From NCBI RefSeq assembly GCF_000686045.1, contig NZ_JMLV01000009.1, forward strand, positions 1 through 64,000: a stretch of 64,000 nt of DNA, in the 5' to 3' direction. The position numbers and the translations under genes were made by a program. This DNA comes from Fodinicurvata fenggangensis DSM 21160. Lineage in GTDB: Bacteria > Pseudomonadota > Alphaproteobacteria > Kiloniellales > DSM-21159. Below are positions 45,844 through 55,089 of the stretch, piece by piece. Below the pieces are notes generated by a model that ran no database searches, was not told the DNA's origin, and was given only the letters and a program-made list of their open reading frames with translations. Every line of letters starts with the position of its first letter. Within the stretch, counting starts at the first letter, position 1.

Positions 45844-48378
45844 TCAGCCGCGTTTCATGCTCTTCAGGACAGCAAAGGGGGAATGCGCCGCCGCCTCGGG
45901 TGGTGTGTTGGCCTGGGGCCGGGAGGTCTCGGTTTTCTTGCGCCTGTCGCGGGCCGGCTTGCGTTTGCCGTTGCGCTGGCGGCGATAGACGGTTTCGCCC
46001 TCCTCCTCGTGGGCTTGATAGCCGTTGCTGCCCAGGACCAGGCGCAGGGTTTCCGACTCACCGTCCAGCAGGTCACGGAGCTTCTGGTCGGGTTTCAGCA
46101 CGCCCTCCCGGGTCTGCTGCCGGGCGCGGGCCATGACCTGCTCCAGACTGTCCACCCGCACGGCCAGCTTGCGCTTGCCCCGCCCCAGACTACGATAGCC
46201 GATGGCCTGGCAGAAGGCGGGGTCGTCGGCGCGTTCGTCGTGCAGCAGGCGTGTGCTGCTGTCGGGAACGGGCGTGAAGGCATGTTCGTGGAACACGCAC
46301 CAGAGCAGGGCGCGCAGGCGTTGGCTGCGCGGCTTCAGCAGGGCCGGCAGGAAGAGCGACTGCACCCCCAGGCGCAGGTTCAGTCCGGCGAGTGCCTTGC
46401 GGTCCGCCTTGTCCAGTTGCCGGACCTGTTCGGCGGCGGCGCTGCGCGGCAGGCTGCCCATGGCTTCCGCCACCTGGAAGGCCAGGCCGCGGGCTGCTCC
46501 CTTCAAGGGCGCTTCCTCAAGCTGGTAGAGCGGGGCCAGTCCGTTGCGCAGGTGCCGGTTCAGCCAGTCGGCCAGGCGCCGGCGGATGCGCTCGCGCGAG
46601 GGGCCGTCCAGGAACTCGCTGTCGAAGGTCTGGATGCGCGGGGTCAGAGGGCTGTCCCCCGGCGCCAGGCGGGCGATGGCGGTGCCGCGCCAGAGCAGCT
46701 GGGCCTGGTCGTCCAGCTGGAAGGCGCCGTCGTTGTCCTCCTCGAGTTTCGACAGGCGCTGCGGCATGACGCCTTGCAGGGCCTTGCGCGTGGCCGAGAG
46801 GATGGCCTGGCTGTCGTCGCGGTCCACCGAGGCGTCCAGGCGGAATCGAAAGCCCTCCAGGTGGCCGACCTCTTCGCCCTCAACCAGGACTTCGCCGTTC
46901 TTGCGCACCGAGGCCAACAGGTCCTCGCCACTCCTCAAGCGGCGCAGCAGGGTGGCCGTGCGCTTGTCGACAAAGCGGTTGGTGAGCCGTGCATGCAGGG
47001 CGTCGGACAGCTGGTCCTCGATGGCGCGGGTGCGCTCCTGCCAGCCCTTGGCGTCGGCCAGCCAGTCACCGCGATGGGTGATGAAGGTCCAGGTCCGCAC
47101 ATGGGCTATGCGGGCGATCAGCGCGTCGATGTCCCCGTCTGTCCGCGCGATTCGGTTGATCTGCCGGGCGACCCAGTCCTCGGGCAGGCGGCGGTCGTTC
47201 TGGCGCAGATGCCGGAAGATCTGGCTCAGCAGCCGCACATGGTTGTCGCTGAAGGTCTTGCGAAAGTCCGGGACCTGGCAGACGTCCCACAGCAGCTCGA
47301 CGCTGGCGCGGTCCTGGGCCAGATCCATCAGCGAGCCGTCCCGCAGCAGGGAGGAAAGCGCCGCCTGGTCGTCCGGTGGGCGCACGCGCATCAGCTCCCG
47401 GCGCTCCGGCCGGCGTTCCAGGCTGCGCAGCAGGGCCTTGGGATGGGTGAAGTCCAGCTCGCGGTTGCGCCAGTAGAGGGCGTTCAGCGCCGGAAACTGG
47501 TGTTCCTCCACGGCCTCGATCAGCTCTTCCTCCATGGGCGGCTGGTCGGCTGTGGTGCCGAAAGTGCCGTCGTTCATGTGGCGCCCGGCGCGGCCCGCGA
47601 TCTGTCCCACCTCGGGGGCGCTGAGCCGACGCGGGCGGTGGCCGTCGAACTTTGACAGCCGGGCGAAGGCCACGTGGTCGAGGCCCAGGTTCAGGCCCAT
47701 GCCAATGGCGTCGGTGGCGACCAGGTAATCCACCTCGCCGGATTCGAACATCTCTACCTGGGCATTGCGGGTGCGTGGCGAGAGAGCGCCAAGGACAACG
47801 GCCGTGCCTCCCCGCTGCCGGCGCATCATCTCGGCCAGGGCATAGACCTCGGACACCGAGAAGGTGACCACCGCCGATCGCGGTGGCAGGCGGTTCAGCT
47901 TCTTCTGCCCGGCATAGGTCAATTTCGAGAAACGGGGGCGCGAGACAATCTCCAGGTTGCGGATCAGGCCGTGCAGCAGCGGCCGGATGGTCTCGCTGCC
48001 CAGCAGCAGGGTTTCCTGGGTGCCGCGGGCATGCAGCAGACGGTCGGTGAAGATGTGGCCGCGCTCGGGATCGGCGGCCAGCTGGATCTCGTCCACCGCC
48101 AGGAAGTCCACCGGTTTGGTCACCGGCATGGATTCCACCGTGCAGATAAAATAGCGGGCGGTTTCGGGGATGATCTTCTCTTCGCCGGTGATCAGTGCCA
48201 CCTGGCGCTCGCCCCGGGCCTTAACCACGCGGTCGTAGTTCTCGCGCGCCAGCAGGCGCAGCGGAAAGCCGATCATGCCGCTGGAATGCGCCAGCATGCG
48301 CTCGATGGCAAAGAAGGTCTTGCCCGTGTTGGTCGGCCCCAGGACCGCGACGACCCGATCTGAACTCATGAGCACCAT
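45844..48378 (-). CDS. SUV3-like ATP-dependent RNA/DNA helicase
   Basis: This 844-residue superfamily-2 helicase is of the SUV3 (SUPV3L1) type. It shows Walker A GPTNTGKT (14-21), DEIQ at 96-99 in place of DEAD, LLGSETIRPLL (motif III region), LVATDAIGMGLNLGLDHVAF (motif V) and QIAGRAGR (motif VI, 259-266). The rest, about 570 residues, includes the SUV3 C-terminal helical region and a Lys/Arg-rich tail that may bind RNA. The mitochondrial homologue unwinds RNA for degradation with PNPase. Its start codon is ATG 48378 or 48369. The plus-strand toxin gene diverges from it, 146 bases away. Confidence 0.9.
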   Translation of the reverse strand: MVLMSSDRVVAVLGPTNTGKTFFAIERMLAHSSGMIGFPLRLLARENYDRVVKARGERQVALITGEEKIIPETARYFICTVESMPVTKPVDFLAVDEIQLAADPERGHIFTDRLLHARGTQETLLLGSETIRPLLHGLIRNLEIVSRPRFSKLTYAGQKKLNRLPPRSAVVTFSVSEVYALAEMMRRQRGGTAVVLGALSPRTRNAQVEMFESGEVDYLVATDAIGMGLNLGLDHVAFARLSKFDGHRPRRLSAPEVGQIAGRAGRHMNDGTFGTTADQPPMEEELIEAVEEHQFPALNALYWRNRELDFTHPKALLRSLERRPERRELMRVRPPDDQAALSSLLRDGSLMDLAQDRASVELLWDVCQVPDFRKTFSDNHVRLLSQIFRHLRQNDRRLPEDWVARQINRIARTDGDIDALIARIAHVRTWTFITHRGDWLADAKGWQERTRAIEDQLSDALHARLTNRFVDKRTATLLRRLRSGEDLLASVRKNGEVLVEGEEVGHLEGFRFRLDASVDRDDSQAILSATRKALQGVMPQRLSKLEEDNDGAFQLDDQAQLLWRGTAIARLAPGDSPLTPRIQTFDSEFLDGPSRERIRRRLADWLNRHLRNGLAPLYQLEEAPLKGAARGLAFQVAEAMGSLPRSAAAEQVRQLDKADRKALAGLNLRLGVQSLFLPALLKPRSQRLRALLWCVFHEHAFTPVPDSSTRLLHDERADDPAFCQAIGYRSLGRGKRKLAVRVDSLEQVMARARQQTREGVLKPDQKLRDLLDGESETLRLVLGSNGYQAHEEEGETVYRRQRNGKRKPARDRRKKTETSRPQANTPPEAAAHSPFAVLKSMKRG

Positions 48379-48499
48379 CCTACAGACGTCGGGCGGTGTG
48401 GGCCAAGGTGCAAGACAAGGGACGGGAGAAGATTGAACTTTTTAGTACAATCTTTATGGGCAATTTCGCAATATATGCTATTATAGATAAATATTGTAT

Positions 48500-48517
48500 T
48501 ATATCTAGAAAGATATA
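48500..48517 (+). promoter_or_regulatory. Candidate autoregulatory operator of the toxin-antitoxin pair
   Basis: A perfect 7-base-pair palindrome (tatatct-agaa-agatata) lies 7 bases before the toxin start, within an AT-rich stretch (48430-48524) that probably holds the promoter. HigA-type antitoxins usually bind such palindromes to repress their own operon. Confidence 0.5.
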
Positions 48518-48524
48518 AATTGAT

Positions 48525-48863
48525 ATGTCTGAATGGCGTGTTGAGTTGACAGAGGCGGCAGAAAAGGAAATTCGTGCCTTGCCGCATGAGCTGCAAGCGC
48601 GATTTCTGCATGTTGCCGAACTTCTGGAAGAGTTGGGGCCGCAGCGGGTCCGAGAGCCCTATGTCAAGAAGCTCGAAGGAAAGCTGTGGGAGATGCGTTT
48701 CAAGGGGAGAGACAGGATTGCGCGTGCAATCTATTTCCATGCATTAGGTAAGCGCCTTCTTGTTTTGCGAGCGTTTGTCAAGAAGACGCAAAAAACGCCG
48801 CGTCGAGAGATTGAGCTTTCCTTGAACAGACTGAAAGATATCTGGACATGTCCAAGACGCTGA
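48525..48863 (+). CDS. Type II toxin, RelE/HigB-like (phage-derived Gp49-like family)
   Basis: This 112-residue RelE-fold protein contains ELTEAAEKEIRALPHELQAR, the Gp49-family block YVKKLEGKLWEMRFKGRDRI, and ARAIYFHALGKRLLVLRAF followed by KKTQKTPRREIELSLNR. The Arg/Lys-rich core and the KTPRREI stretch match the mRNA-cleaving HigB group. The toxin gene comes first and its end overlaps the antitoxin start by 16 bases, the usual higBA order. Base composition is a little less GC-rich than neighbours, which suggests a mobile module. Confidence 0.88.
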   Translation: MSEWRVELTEAAEKEIRALPHELQARFLHVAELLEELGPQRVREPYVKKLEGKLWEMRFKGRDRIARAIYFHALGKRLLVLRAFVKKTQKTPRREIELSLNRLKDIWTCPRR

Positions 48864-49129
48864 CTGACTTCAAGGCTGAACTCCTGGAAACCCCTGAGGT
48901 GAGACTGGCTTATGAAGCTCAGGCCCCAGAATATGCCATAGCACGCGCTATCATAGAGGCGCGAACTCGTTGTGGCCTGACCCAGGCTCAACTGGCAGAA
49001 CGGATGAAAACGTCGCAATCCTACATAGCAAGGCTGGAGAGCGCTCAGGTCATTCCCACCATGAAAACCTTTCTGCGGGTCGCTGAGGCTACGGAATCCA
49101 AAGCACATTTCTCGCTGGAGCAGCAATAG
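48848..49129 (+). CDS. HigA-like antitoxin, XRE-family transcriptional regulator
   Basis: The 93-residue protein has a Cro/C1 helix-turn-helix in the C-terminal half: IIEARTRCGLTQAQLAERMK, then TSQSYIARLESAQVIPTMKT. The N-terminal 40 residues (DFKAELLETPEVRLAYEAQA) probably wrap the toxin. It should neutralise the preceding RelE/HigB-like toxin and repress the operon through the upstream palindrome. It is complete and in frame with no decay. Confidence 0.88.
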   Translation: MSKTLTDFKAELLETPEVRLAYEAQAPEYAIARAIIEARTRCGLTQAQLAERMKTSQSYIARLESAQVIPTMKTFLRVAEATESKAHFSLEQQ

Positions 49130-49273
49130 GAAAGCTGTCGGGACGGTCCCCTCTGCTCTTGCACCGAAGTGGTTCGCTACTCATATCTTGCCGCAGATTG
49201 CACACGGCCGTGCTCGATCCTGAGCGACGGTCTGGATACCACCTGAGACAAAGTGAAGAATTCGGCCAAGATC

Positions 49274-51157
49274 ATGAGTGAGACCACCCAGGAAACTCTA
49301 TCCTTTCAGGCGGAAGTCAGCCGCCTGCTCGACATCGTCGCCAACGCGCTCTATTCGAACCGAGAAATCTTCCTGCGCGAGTTGATTTCCAATGCTTCGG
49401 ACGCCTGCGACAAGCTGCGCTACGCCGCACTGACGGAACCGGCGCTTCTGGAAAACGATTCCGAACTGCGCGTCGAGCTGTCGCTGGACAAGGACAAGGG
49501 GCAGTTGACCATCGCCGACAACGGTATCGGCATGAACCGGGAAGACCTGGTGGAAAACCTGGGCACCATCGCCAAGTCCGGCACCTCGGCCTTCCTGGAC
49601 AAGCTGGGGGAAAAGCGCGGCGAGGTGGACCTGATCGGCCAGTTCGGCGTCGGCTTCTACTCCGCCTTCATGGTGGCCCAGCATGTTTCCGTCGAGACCC
49701 GCAGGGCCGGGGAAGGAACCGGCTGGCACTGGGAGTCCGACGGTCACGGCAGCTTTACCATTGGCGAGAGCGAGACAGCACCTCCCCGGGGGACGCGCAT
49801 CACCATCACGCTGAAGGAGGATGCGCAGGAATTCCTGGAAGAGGCCAACCTGCGCCGTATCGTGCAGACCTACTCCGATCACATCGCCTTCCCGGTCGAA
49901 TTGAAGCATGAGGGCGATGAGGAGGACGAACGTCTCAACAGTGCCGGCGCGCTCTGGCTGCGCCCGAAGAGCGAGATTTCGGACGAGCAGTACAAGGAAT
50001 TCTACAAGCACGTCGCCCACGCGCTGGACGAACCCTGGAGCTGGCTGCACTTCCGGGTCGAGGGCATGATGGAATATACGGGCCTGCTGTTCATTCCGAC
50101 ACAGCGGCCCTATGACCTGTTCGATCCGCAGCGCAAGCACGGGGTGAAGCTCTATGTGAAGCGCGTCTTCATCACCGACGACTGCGAGACCCTGCTACCG
50201 GCGTACCTGCGTTTCCTGCGCGGCATCATCGATTCCGAGGACCTGCCGCTGAACATCAGCCGCGAGATGCTTCAGCACAATCCCATGATCGCGAAGATCA
50301 AGTCCGCGCTGGTCAAGCGCGTCCTGGGCGATCTGGAGAACAAGGCCGAGAAGGAGCCCGAGAATTACACGAACTTCTGGGAAACCTTCGGCCCCGTGCT
50401 GAAGGAAGGCCTCTACGAGGACCGCGACCAGAGCGAGCCGCTGCTGAAGCTGGCGCGCTTCCGCTCCACCCGGCGCGAGGGCTGGGTCTCGCTGGAAGAG
50501 TACCTGGCCGGCATGAAACCGGGACAGAACGAGATCTATTTCATGACCGGCGAGGACCTGGAGGTCCTGAAGAAAAGCCCACAGCTCGAGGGCTTCTATG
50601 ACAAGGATGTCGAAGTTCTGCTTCTGACCGATCCCATCGACGAGTTCTGGGTGCCGGCCGTCGGCAGCTTCCAGGACACGGAGTTCAAGTCGGTGACCCG
50701 GGCGGGTGCCGATCTGGACAACATCGGGAAGGAATCCGGCGAGGAGGCAAAGGACGACGAGGAGAAACCCGAGGAAAGCGATGCCGATGCGCTGGTGACC
50801 TTCCTGAAGGAGAACCTATCCGGAAAGGTCAAGGATGTACGCACCTCCAAGCGCCTGACCAGCAGTCCCGTCTGCCTGTCGGCCGACAGCGGCGACCTGG
50901 ACCTGCATCTGGCCCGCATGCTGAAGCAGCATGGTCAGTTGAACCAGGAGGCCTCGCGCATCCTTGAGGTCAACCCCAATCATCCGCTGGTGCGCAAGCT
51001 GTCCGAAAAGCTCAGCAACGGGGCCGAGGCCAGTGAGATGGAGGGCATGGGCGATCTGCTGCTGGATCAGGCGCGCATTCTGGACGGCGACCTGCCGCTC
51101 GATCCTTCGAACTTCTCCAAGCGCCTATCCGAACTGGTCCAGCGCAGTCTCGGCTGA
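49274..51157 (+). CDS. htpG: Chaperone protein HtpG (Hsp90)
   Basis: ATG 49274 gives 627 residues; a GTG 21 bases upstream is in frame but adds nothing conserved. The N-terminal GHKL ATPase shows NREIFLRELISNASDACDKL, IADNGIGMNREDLVENLGTI and GQFGVGFYSAFMVA. The middle domain has LPLNISREMLQHNPMIAKIK with the catalytic Arg, and the C-terminal domain has PVCLSADSGDLDLHLARMLK. It is a cytoplasmic dimeric heat-shock chaperone. No sigma-32 promoter could be assigned with certainty in the 144 bases before it. It converges on a kinase gene, 15 bases away. Confidence 0.97.
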   Translation: MSETTQETLSFQAEVSRLLDIVANALYSNREIFLRELISNASDACDKLRYAALTEPALLENDSELRVELSLDKDKGQLTIADNGIGMNREDLVENLGTIAKSGTSAFLDKLGEKRGEVDLIGQFGVGFYSAFMVAQHVSVETRRAGEGTGWHWESDGHGSFTIGESETAPPRGTRITITLKEDAQEFLEEANLRRIVQTYSDHIAFPVELKHEGDEEDERLNSAGALWLRPKSEISDEQYKEFYKHVAHALDEPWSWLHFRVEGMMEYTGLLFIPTQRPYDLFDPQRKHGVKLYVKRVFITDDCETLLPAYLRFLRGIIDSEDLPLNISREMLQHNPMIAKIKSALVKRVLGDLENKAEKEPENYTNFWETFGPVLKEGLYEDRDQSEPLLKLARFRSTRREGWVSLEEYLAGMKPGQNEIYFMTGEDLEVLKKSPQLEGFYDKDVEVLLLTDPIDEFWVPAVGSFQDTEFKSVTRAGADLDNIGKESGEEAKDDEEKPEESDADALVTFLKENLSGKVKDVRTSKRLTSSPVCLSADSGDLDLHLARMLKQHGQLNQEASRILEVNPNHPLVRKLSEKLSNGAEASEMEGMGDLLLDQARILDGDLPLDPSNFSKRLSELVQRSLG

Positions 51158-51172
51158 GACAACAGCGGGTTG

Positions 51173-52882
51173 CTATCCCAGAGCGCTGGCCAGGCGTGGT
51201 ACAGTCGTCTGGCCGGCGCTCTGGTCCAGGCGTGAGAGAATTCGATCCGCTGGCAGCCGTAGTTCTACAGTCGTGCCTGTGCCGGGTACTGAGTTTATCG
51301 CAAGAGATCCATTGTGCAGGTCAATGAGGGCCTCGGAAATATTGAGGCCCAGACCGGTGCCCTTGCTTGTGTTGCTCAGGTAGGCCTCCTTGGCCTGGCC
51401 AAAAGGCTCCAACGCTTTCCTGATATCTTCGTCGCTCATGCCAATGCCCTGATCGGTGATCAGGAGAGAAAGGCTGCCGTCCTCATTCTCCCTCGACTCG
51501 ATTTGAATGGAGGTTTCAGGTTTCGAGAACTTGATGGCGTTGGACAGGATATTGACGATAACCTGGGTCAAGGCCCGAATGTCGACATGTATCACGTAAT
51601 CCCGTTCGGGCATATTTATGGTGATCGACTTTTGCTGGGCCAAGCGCTTCACGAGAACCAGGCTTTGCTCGAGAAGATCCGAGAGGGTTATTTTACTTTC
51701 GTGCAATTCATAGCGCTGGGCTTCGATCTTGGACATGTCCAGGATGTCATTGATCAGTGCAAGCAGGTAGTTTCCGCTTGAGTGAATGTCTCCTGCATAT
51801 CCTTGAATCTTTTCAATAGGCAGCGTCTTCGAGTATTCTTGGCGTATCATATCCGAAAAGCCGATGATGGCGTTCAAGGGCGTGCGTAACTCATGGCTCA
51901 TCATGGCCAGGAATTCGGATTTACTCTTGCTCAGAGCTTCCGCTGAATTTCGTGCCTCCTTCAACTCTTCCGTCTGGTTCTCAAGCCAGTTGTGATAGTC
52001 ATGGAACAGCTGAGCGCGCTTGTAGGCACGCTGGGCAATGATCCCAAAGATCATGAGCATGATCAGCGCTTCGAGCAGTAGAGGCGTGATCAACTCCTCG
52101 AGCATGGCGCTGGCGGGTTTCGCGGAATTCCAGTTGAGTGCGCCCAGTATCTTCCCGTCAATCGACTTCAAGGGTAAATGAGATCCGCTTGCCGGGGGCG
52201 TATCGGAGGAAAGATGCAGGTTCTCCAAAAGGAACGGGAAATCGATGGTAGACAGGAACTCCTGATCGATGGTCCGAAAGAAAACAAGGACCACAGGCAC
52301 CCCATCATCTAGGGGCAGCGGGCGTTCACCCTCCCACGCAAGCGAAGCTGCGGCAGCCAGGTGGAGGCCTTCCTCGTTTCGGAAAAAGCCGGTTGCCGCT
52401 TTGGACCCTTTGCCCTCTCCGCCTGCCTGTGCTTGGGCAGAAATAACCAGTTCCCTCACTGCTTCCGGAAGCTGTTCAGGTGCGGTGGCGGCAGCAGAGC
52501 CAAAGTGGTAGATGATACGGTTACCGGCTCCCACAACAAGGGATCCGTCCATGTCCAGCCCATCAGCCGCCCACTCACCTACATTGTCGCTTGCCCATTT
52601 GGGATCATAGTTGACCAGAAGGTTTTCAACTGCCGTATTCCAATAGGAATAGTCTTCAACAAACCCGGTAAGATTTTCGCGTTGTCCGGAGATCGTGGTC
52701 GAGACAATCTGCAGGGCCGACTGTTCGGCAATCCTGTTCTGTTCCTGGACAGTGTTGTAAACCAGTGCGGCGGCCACCACGAGGAAGACGGCGACGAGTA
52801 CAACAATCGGAAACAGCTGTTCACGTACAGTGATTAGCCGAAAATTGTCGGCCCTTCTTCTCGCTTGTGTAGTGTCTACCAT
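51173..52882 (-). CDS. Membrane sensor histidine kinase with CHASE4-like periplasmic domain
   Basis: The 569-residue protein has span 1 at 24-43. The periplasmic region of about 220 residues has a CHASE4-like motif (EDYSYWNTAVENLL, 76-89) and DMDGSLVVGAGNRIIYHF. Span 2 is near 265-284. A coiled coil leads to HisKA with phospho-His330 in [20 protein letters not shown]. HATPase_c shows NILSNAIKFSKPE, DQGIGMSDED and GTGLGLNISEALIDLHNG. It has no receiver domain and no regulator gene beside it. The next kinase upstream on the same strand is its paralogue throughout the length. Ligand unknown. Confidence 0.87.
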   Translation of the reverse strand: MVDTTQARRRADNFRLITVREQLFPIVVLVAVFLVVAAALVYNTVQEQNRIAEQSALQIVSTTISGQRENLTGFVEDYSYWNTAVENLLVNYDPKWASDNVGEWAADGLDMDGSLVVGAGNRIIYHFGSAAATAPEQLPEAVRELVISAQAQAGGEGKGSKAATGFFRNEEGLHLAAAASLAWEGERPLPLDDGVPVVLVFFRTIDQEFLSTIDFPFLLENLHLSSDTPPASGSHLPLKSIDGKILGALNWNSAKPASAMLEELITPLLLEALIMLMIFGIIAQRAYKRAQLFHDYHNWLENQTEELKEARNSAEALSKSKSEFLAMMSHELRTPLNAIIGFSDMIRQEYSKTLPIEKIQGYAGDIHSSGNYLLALINDILDMSKIEAQRYELHESKITLSDLLEQSLVLVKRLAQQKSITINMPERDYVIHVDIRALTQVIVNILSNAIKFSKPETSIQIESRENEDGSLSLLITDQGIGMSDEDIRKALEPFGQAKEAYLSNTSKGTGLGLNISEALIDLHNGSLAINSVPGTGTTVELRLPADRILSRLDQSAGQTTVPRLASALG

Positions 52883-53195
52883 CTCAATTGCCTGAACTCA
52901 GCTGTGCAACGACCGACCTGCTTGTTCAGGAATTATAATTCTGCCTGAGGTGGTTCCATTCCTGATGAAATATGCAGTGCGGCACGGCTCAGAGAGTGGC
53001 AGCAATATGTTGAGGAAGCGTAAAGAGAAACCCGGAATATTTGCTGTCTGAACTTCAGGTGTCGGGGTTCATAGACCTGGAGAACGCCCAGGTTAAGTAT
53101 ACTGTGCAGATACTCTACTTAGAGGGGAGGGCTTTGGTCTCTGCTCTGTATCTCGAGCGAATGAAAGAGGACTGCGACATCCGCTGAGGGTAAGG
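52883..53195. other. 313-base gap between two paralogous kinase genes
   Basis: No gene is seen. It is more AT-rich than the coding flanks and should contain the promoter of the downstream (left-hand) kinase. A weak hairpin (cctgg...ccagg near 53080-53095) is present, but no convincing terminator was found for the right-hand kinase. Confidence 0.35.
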
Positions 53196-54875
53196 TCAGA
53201 TGTCTCTGCACTGGCTGGCCGTGAGGATCCGTTCCGCCGGAACCTGCAGGATGACTGAGGTGCCCTGCCCCGGGGCTGATTCGATGTCCAGGGTCCCTTC
53301 GTGCAACTGCATGATGGATTGGCAGATGTTCAGACCCAAACCCGTACCCTGGATTCCCTGGATATAGGCATCCTCGGTTCGGCCAAAGGCCTCGAGGGCC
53401 TTGGCAATGTCCTCCGCGCTCATTCCTTGCCCCTGATCGCGAACGCGCAGTGTCATCTTCCCGTCGTTCGCAAACGCATTGTCGATCCAGACATTGGTTT
53501 CAGGCTCTGAATACTTCAGCGCATTGGACAGCAGGTTGACGAGGACCTGCTTCAAGGCGCGGGGATCTGCCTGGAGCGTGCAGTCCGTAACCTGATTGTG
53601 GAGCGTGATAGTGTTGTGTTCGGCCATGCTCTGGACCATGGACAGGCTTTCTTCCACCAGTTCGGACAGTTGGACTTTCTCTTCATGGAGTTCGTAGCGC
53701 TCTGCCTCGATCTTGGAGAGATCGAGGATGTCGTTGATCAGGGAGAGCAGGTAATTGCCGCTGGCGTGGATGTCCCGGGCGTAGTCCTGGATACGTTCGA
53801 TGGGTAGTGACTTCACGAAGTCCTGACGCAGCAGGTCGGAAAAGCCCAGGATGGCGTTCAGCGGCGTGCGCAACTCGTGACTCATGGTGGCCAGGAAGCG
53901 GGATTTGCTGCGACTGAGCGCTTCCGCATGTTCCTTGGACTGCTTCAATTCCTCGGTTCGTTCCTCCAGAAGGCCATGATAATACTCGAACAACCGGGCG
54001 CGCCGATAGGCGTGACGCACGAAAAAGGCGGAAAGCACCAGCATCGCCAGTCCAGCTATCGCCAGGGGCAGGACCATTTCGCGCAGCATGCCCAGGTCGG
54101 GCGAGGTGCTGGCCCAAGTCAGGGACGCAAGGGTCTGTCCATCCGCAGTCCTCAGTGGAAGGTGCGAACGACTGTCTGCGGGCGCGTCCGAAGTCAGGCG
54201 CAGGCCGTTCAGTTCCAAGTCCGAGGCCAGGTCCGTCAGGAAGGCCTGATCGAAGGTCATGAAGATAATCAGCACGGCATGCTCGCCGCCCTCGAGCGCA
54301 TGGCCGCGCGTGTCTTCCCAGGTCAGCGGCGCAGCTGCGACCAGGTGCAGGCCCTTCTCGTCCCTGAAGAAGCTGGTGGCGGCTTCGGGCCGTTCACCGG
54401 GCGGGCCGGCATTGTTGCGGGCCGTTTCGATGAGGCCTTTGATTTCGCGTGGGAAGGCCGCGGGATCTGCCAGGTGGGAAGAGGCGTGCTGGTTGACGTG
54501 ATGCAGGATGCGGTTGCCGCCCCAGGTCACCAGGGCACCGTCCATCTGCAGCCCGTCCAGCGCCCATTCGCTTATGTATTCCTCGGCCCAGTCCGGATCG
54601 TAGTCCAGCAAGAGGTTCTCGATGCTGTCATCGTCATGGGCGCCACTGACAGTGTGGTTGGCGATGGTCTTTTGATGCAGCGACAGCCCTTTTTCGACAA
54701 TGCGCCGCTCGGATTCCAAAGCCAGTTCGTACTGGTGCCAAGCTGTGTCATAGACAAGTGCCGCCGCGAGGCCCAGGAAGCCCATCACCAGGATCGCGAC
54801 GGGCCACAGCTGGCGCCAAACGGACCGGGGCTTTTTCTTTTCGCCGGAATACTTGCGGGGAAAGGTCACGGACAA
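53196..54875 (-). CDS. Membrane sensor histidine kinase, paralogue of the adjacent kinase
   Basis: The 559-residue protein has the same layout as its left neighbour. Span 1 is at 24-43; the periplasmic region has DSIENLLLDYDPDWAEEYIS and QMDGALVTWGGNRILHHV; span 2 is near 267-285. HisKA has phospho-His333 in [20 protein letters not shown], and HATPase_c shows NLLSNALKYSEPE, DQGQGMSAEDIAKALEAFGR and GTGLGLNICQSIMQLHEG. The Asp-Tyr-Ser-Tyr-Trp motif of the neighbour is replaced by GAHDDDS, so the sensor domain may bind something else or nothing. No response regulator is adjacent. It lies 214 bases downstream of glcF. Confidence 0.87.
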   Translation of the reverse strand: MSVTFPRKYSGEKKKPRSVWRQLWPVAILVMGFLGLAAALVYDTAWHQYELALESERRIVEKGLSLHQKTIANHTVSGAHDDDSIENLLLDYDPDWAEEYISEWALDGLQMDGALVTWGGNRILHHVNQHASSHLADPAAFPREIKGLIETARNNAGPPGERPEAATSFFRDEKGLHLVAAAPLTWEDTRGHALEGGEHAVLIIFMTFDQAFLTDLASDLELNGLRLTSDAPADSRSHLPLRTADGQTLASLTWASTSPDLGMLREMVLPLAIAGLAMLVLSAFFVRHAYRRARLFEYYHGLLEERTEELKQSKEHAEALSRSKSRFLATMSHELRTPLNAILGFSDLLRQDFVKSLPIERIQDYARDIHASGNYLLSLINDILDLSKIEAERYELHEEKVQLSELVEESLSMVQSMAEHNTITLHNQVTDCTLQADPRALKQVLVNLLSNALKYSEPETNVWIDNAFANDGKMTLRVRDQGQGMSAEDIAKALEAFGRTEDAYIQGIQGTGLGLNICQSIMQLHEGTLDIESAPGQGTSVILQVPAERILTASQCRDI

Positions 54876-55089
54876 TTCGCGGTTCGTAGTGTTGCGAGAC
54901 GGGTGCCGGCACGCACTGAAGGCCCTCCTGTATCCTGCGACTCGGGCATGCGAACCACAGCTTCAGTGAACAACAGCGGCAGGTTTAATCGCAATTGACT
55001 CGAAAAATCAACGAAATGCTTCCGTCGATCCCGTGAAGGGACAGCTGCTGACGGGCTCCGGCTTCATGTCCTGGAGGCCTTGCTGCAGT

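Noticed and set aside
48430-48490. Specific -35/-10 promoter for the toxin-antitoxin operon (TTGAAC, TATTAT)
   Set aside because: The boxes are not at proper spacing from one another, so only the palindrome was kept.
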